Virus record (IMG/VR): IMGVR_UViG_3300032050_000311
Location: 1 to 40,501 of that record
DNA: 40,501 bases
Direction: 5' to 3' (one strand)
Origin: a virus
The notes under the pieces were generated by a model. It was given only the letters and a program-made list of their open reading frames with translations. It had not been told where the DNA came from and searched no databases. Made by a program: the position numbers and the translations under genes. This document shows, in pieces, positions 39,148 through 40,501 of this stretch (position 1 is its first letter; every line of letters starts with the position of its first letter).

Positions 39148-39248
39148 ACACTGCCTCCAAGTTTGCGCCATTCTTTAAAAAGTTCTTCTGTTAACCTCGC
39201 CCCAACAATTTTTGGGTTGGTGGTCAGTTCACTCTTGGGTCTTGGCAT
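39081..39248 (-). CDS. Small phage protein MPRPKSEL-type (55 aa), overlapping both neighbours
   Basis: 55 codons from ATG 39248 to TGA 39083-39081. The start MPRPKSELTTNPKIVGARLT and the following FKEWRKLGGSVWLRKYL are a pattern I know from small phage proteins of Betaproteobacteria, in which a ribbon-helix-helix or short helical DNA-binding fold is likely (basic strand, then two helices). It shares 25 bases with the upstream zinc-finger-like gene and 67 with the downstream gene, both in other frames. Recognition of the protein pattern is the main support. Confidence 0.65.
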   Translation of the reverse strand: MPRPKSELTTNPKIVGARLTEELFKEWRKLGGSVWLRKYLIEHRKKRLTMENQKS

Positions 39249-39391
39249 TTGTGGTCATCTCCAGCGGACTTGGTTAAAAATATAAGGTAGCAGTTACTGC
39301 ACCGCCATACAAGACCTTCTTGCACGACCGTTCTGCGCTCCCCGTGTTCCCCACGCGATTTACCAAAAAATGTTCTGATTGCTTCAATCAT
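39224..39391 (-). CDS. Small zinc-finger-like protein (55 aa)
   Basis: 55 residues from ATG 39391, which follows a GGAGGGGGAAAG site and overlaps the stop of the preceding gene. Cys31-x-x-Cys34 and His47-x-Cys49 (WRCSNCYLIFLT; DDHKC) form a candidate CCHC-type zinc site. The N-terminal 20 residues are basic and helical. The function is unknown; small zinc proteins in early phage regions can bind host polymerase or nucleic acid (inference). Confidence 0.6.
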   Translation of the reverse strand: MIEAIRTFFGKSRGEHGERRTVVQEGLVWRCSNCYLIFLTKSAGDDHKCQDPRVN

Positions 39392-39546
39392 TCTTTCCCC
39401 CTCCAAATATTGATTGCTCGCTTGATTGCGTACCAAAAGCTCTGGCGCATAAGCTGTTTCTTTAACTGCTCGTTCTCAAGCAATAGTTCGCTGTTGTGCA
39501 TGGACATCATGTTCCATGCTTTTTGAATTGCTTCTTTATCCATCAT
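39388..39546 (-). CDS. Very small helical protein (52 aa)
   Basis: A 52-codon frame starting at ATG 39546 (ATGA overlap with the upstream stop; a second in-frame ATG follows at once) and ending at TGA 39390-39388, where it overlaps the next ATG. The product is helical: MDKEAIQKAWNMMSMHNSEL, a coiled-coil-like LLLENEQLKKQLM and a basic amphipathic end (WYAIKRAINIWRGKE). Tight coupling on both sides supports it. No known family. Confidence 0.6.
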   Translation of the reverse strand: MMDKEAIQKAWNMMSMHNSELLLENEQLKKQLMRQSFWYAIKRAINIWRGKE

Positions 39547-39725
39547 GTTCTACTCCAATCTGTGTATCCAAGAATTTTCATCATCGCTGTTTCATGAATT
39601 GCATCCCACCAAAATCGAACACCGCCTTCTGTTACAACGAACCGCCATAACGTCCCATAGTCATCGGTCGTGTACCAAACATTGCGTGTCGTGAGTCTGC
39701 CGTTGATGTCGTGTACCTCAAGCAC
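39543..39725 (-). CDS. Small aromatic-rich early protein (60 aa)
   Basis: 60 residues: MLEVHDINGRLTTRNVWYTT, then DDYGTLWRFVVTEGGVRFWW, ending in a short helix and GYTDWSRT. Rich in Trp and Tyr, predicted as a small beta sheet plus helix. Unrecognised. Start overlaps the preceding stop by eight bases, and the stop overlaps the next ATG. Part of the tightly packed early cassette. Confidence 0.55.
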   Translation of the reverse strand: MLEVHDINGRLTTRNVWYTTDDYGTLWRFVVTEGGVRFWWDAIHETAMMKILGYTDWSRT

Positions 39726-39927
39726 CTTGTTGCTCCTTCCATCGTTTACACATACGCTTTACAGTATCAGTTTGGTGTCTTTTGTCTTTTCTCAGACAGA
39801 TTTCACTTAGCTGTCGTTCTTTTGCTTTTTGCTTCAGCGTTTTTTCCACTGGCGGCGTGGGTTCGGGGAACAAGCCATTCCACCCTGTTGCCATAAGCGC
39901 CACGCTGAGTATGAGCCGATCAATCAT
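39718..39927 (-). CDS. Small protein with N-terminal hydrophobic segment (69 aa)
   Basis: 69 residues from ATG 39927, which overlaps the preceding TGA (ATGA) and follows AAGGAGAAGAAC. The start MIDRLILSVALMATGWNGLF could be a signal or membrane anchor; the remainder is strongly basic (KTLKQKAKERQLSEICLRKD; RMCKRWKEQQ). A periplasmic or inner-membrane small protein is possible. An upstream ATG at 39960 lies inside the previous gene and lacks support. Confidence 0.55.
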   Translation of the reverse strand: MIDRLILSVALMATGWNGLFPEPTPPVEKTLKQKAKERQLSEICLRKDKRHQTDTVKRMCKRWKEQQGA

Positions 39928-39941
39928 GTGTTCTTCTCCTT
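39924..39941 (-). repeat. 18-bp junction repeat carrying ribosome site and ATGA, copy 1
   Basis: AAGGAGAAGAACACATGA on the - strand covers the end of one gene, the ribosome site and the start of the next. An identical copy lies at 40448-40465. Confidence 0.8.
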
Positions 39942-40451
39942 GAGTTTGGCTTCTGCCCATTCAACAGCAAGTTCCCAAACCACTGCGTCATTAGACAAGG
40001 GGGGTTTGCTTTCATGTATCTCCTCATTCGTCAGCCCTACCCATGTGCGCTGTGGTGGGGTGGCGTATAAAAGCTGACCAACCTTTACGCTTCGGTCTGG
40101 CAGTATTTCCGCCCAATAGCCTTCGTCATTTGCGTCAACCTTCGCCACAGGCTTTTGCTCTGGCTGTGGTGGGGTGGTGCGAGTTAGATGCTTCAGCCAA
40201 TCAGCCTGATGCCACTCATCTTGACCGTTGATACGCAACTTGATGTCAGTCATGTGTGCGTGTCTTGCTCGGTCAACCAAGCGGTGAATTGAATCCACTT
40301 GAAGGCTGTTGATTTTTTCATCTGTAATAAGCCACGCCACAGGCTCTTGCTCTGGCTGTGGTGGTGCTTGCATAGAGTATTGACACATACACCCTTGCAA
40401 TATGCTTGAGTGAAGACCTGCTACCTTTCCGCAATTTGGACAAGTGTTCAT
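39924..40451 (-). CDS. Phage protein with zinc-ribbon-like start and PQPEQ linkers (175 aa)
   Basis: 175 residues from ATG 40451, fixed by the AAGGAGAAGAAC site and ATGA overlap. The N-terminus has Cys4-x-x-Cys7 and Cys21-x-Cys23. Two linkers of the same type (APPQPEQEPVAWL, TPPQPEQKPVAKV) bracket a domain with SIHRLVDRARHAHMTDIKLRIN. The end TPPQRTWVGLTNEEIHE is widespread in small proteins of Burkholderiales phages. The final AVEWAEAKLKEKNT matches the end of the truncated protein at the window edge, which indicates a tandem relative. No known function. Confidence 0.65.
   Translation of the reverse strand: MNTCPNCGKVAGLHSSILQGCMCQYSMQAPPQPEQEPVAWLITDEKINSLQVDSIHRLVDRARHAHMTDIKLRINGQDEWHQADWLKHLTRTTPPQPEQKPVAKVDANDEGYWAEILPDRSVKVGQLLYATPPQRTWVGLTNEEIHESKPPLSNDAVVWELAVEWAEAKLKEKNT
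40144..40174 (-). repeat. About 31-bp repeat encoding the PQPEQ linker, copy 1
   Basis: Near-identical to 40336-40366 with few mismatches; both encode the (A/T)PPQPEQ(E/K)PVA linker of the same protein. Confidence 0.75.
40336..40366 (-). repeat. About 31-bp repeat encoding the PQPEQ linker, copy 2
   Basis: Second copy of the linker repeat at 40144-40174, 192 bp apart and in frame. Confidence 0.75.
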
Positions 40452-40465
40452 GTGTTCTTCTCCTT
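40448..40465 (-). repeat. 18-bp junction repeat, copy 2
   Basis: Identical to 39924-39941 on the - strand; again spans the end of one gene, a strong ribosome site and the ATG of the next. Confidence 0.8.
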
Positions 40466-40501
40466 CAGCTTTTCCTCTGCCCACCACACTGCTGATTGAA
40501 A
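40448..40501 (-). CDS. C-terminal end of a gene related to 39924-40451, partial
   Basis: The - strand frame entering from the right edge ends FQSAVWWAEEKLKEKNT and TGA at 40450-40448. It matches the last residues of the following gene (AVEWAEAKLKEKNT) and shares the same 18-bp junction. Only 17 residues are visible. It is most likely another member of the same small-gene family that has been duplicated in tandem. Confidence 0.65.
   Translation of the reverse strand, partial: FQSAVWWAEEKLKEKNT

Overview
The window looks like part of a tailed, short-tailed (podovirus-type) double-stranded DNA phage genome. It continues past both edges: a CDS tail is cut at base 1 and another at base 40501. There is no tape measure, tail sheath or tail tube protein. 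Instead there are head-tail connector-like proteins, a long run of fibre and adhesin genes, a lysis cassette and large internal (ejection) proteins. No capsid, portal or terminase gene is present, so these probably lie left of base 1. I see no RNA polymerase, integrase, excisionase, tRNA, IS element or CRISPR array. The style of several small proteins (Pro-Gln-Pro-Glu-Gln linkers, an Rz/Rz1-like spanin pair, an M15A endolysin) is reminiscent of phages of freshwater Betaproteobacteria/Burkholderiales; that host guess is inference.

The layout is two convergent blocks. Bases 1-27989 (+ strand) are the late block. It runs: the end of an endonuclease VII-like gene, small virion-associated genes and connectors (101-2784), paired paralogues and repeat or glycine-rich fibre/adhesin genes (2784-12671), a membrane and lysis cassette (12680-14837), nozzle-like and jelly-roll structural genes (14840-17721), and internal virion proteins (17756-27989) ending with a 2029-residue polyvalent ejection protein that carries a zincin motif. 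Genes are packed with ATGA, TGATG or GTGA overlaps. A rho-independent terminator for this block lies just beyond its end, inside the last gene of the opposing block.

Bases 27986-40501 (- strand, read right to left) are the early/replication block. It runs: a cassette of very small genes (38959-40501), a winged-helix/DUF3310 fusion, a family A DNA polymerase, an unrecognised 352-residue protein, a Cas4/RecB-like nuclease, a small HNH-like protein, then a strong sigma70-type promoter with a structured leader, an SNF2-type helicase, a small conserved protein, a candidate ssDNA-binding protein, an HTH protein, an intrinsic-terminator-like hairpin, a primase-polymerase/helicase fusion and a small terminal gene. 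Together these supply most of a phage replisome: priming and unwinding by the fusion, synthesis by PolA, remodelling by the SNF2 helicase, end processing by the nuclease.

Points most worth a second look: the PolA carries Leu at the position equivalent to E. coli 762 and an HDA motif C; a probable ATT start codon at 12680; an Rz1-like lipoprotein gene nested in the Rz-like gene; a holin-like protein with an EF-hand loop; a perfect 11 x 20-residue repeat protein; a two-module Gly-rich adhesin with lectin-like and SPRY-like domains; a small gene (39081-39248) overlapping both neighbours; and the unknown 352-residue protein in the replication operon.
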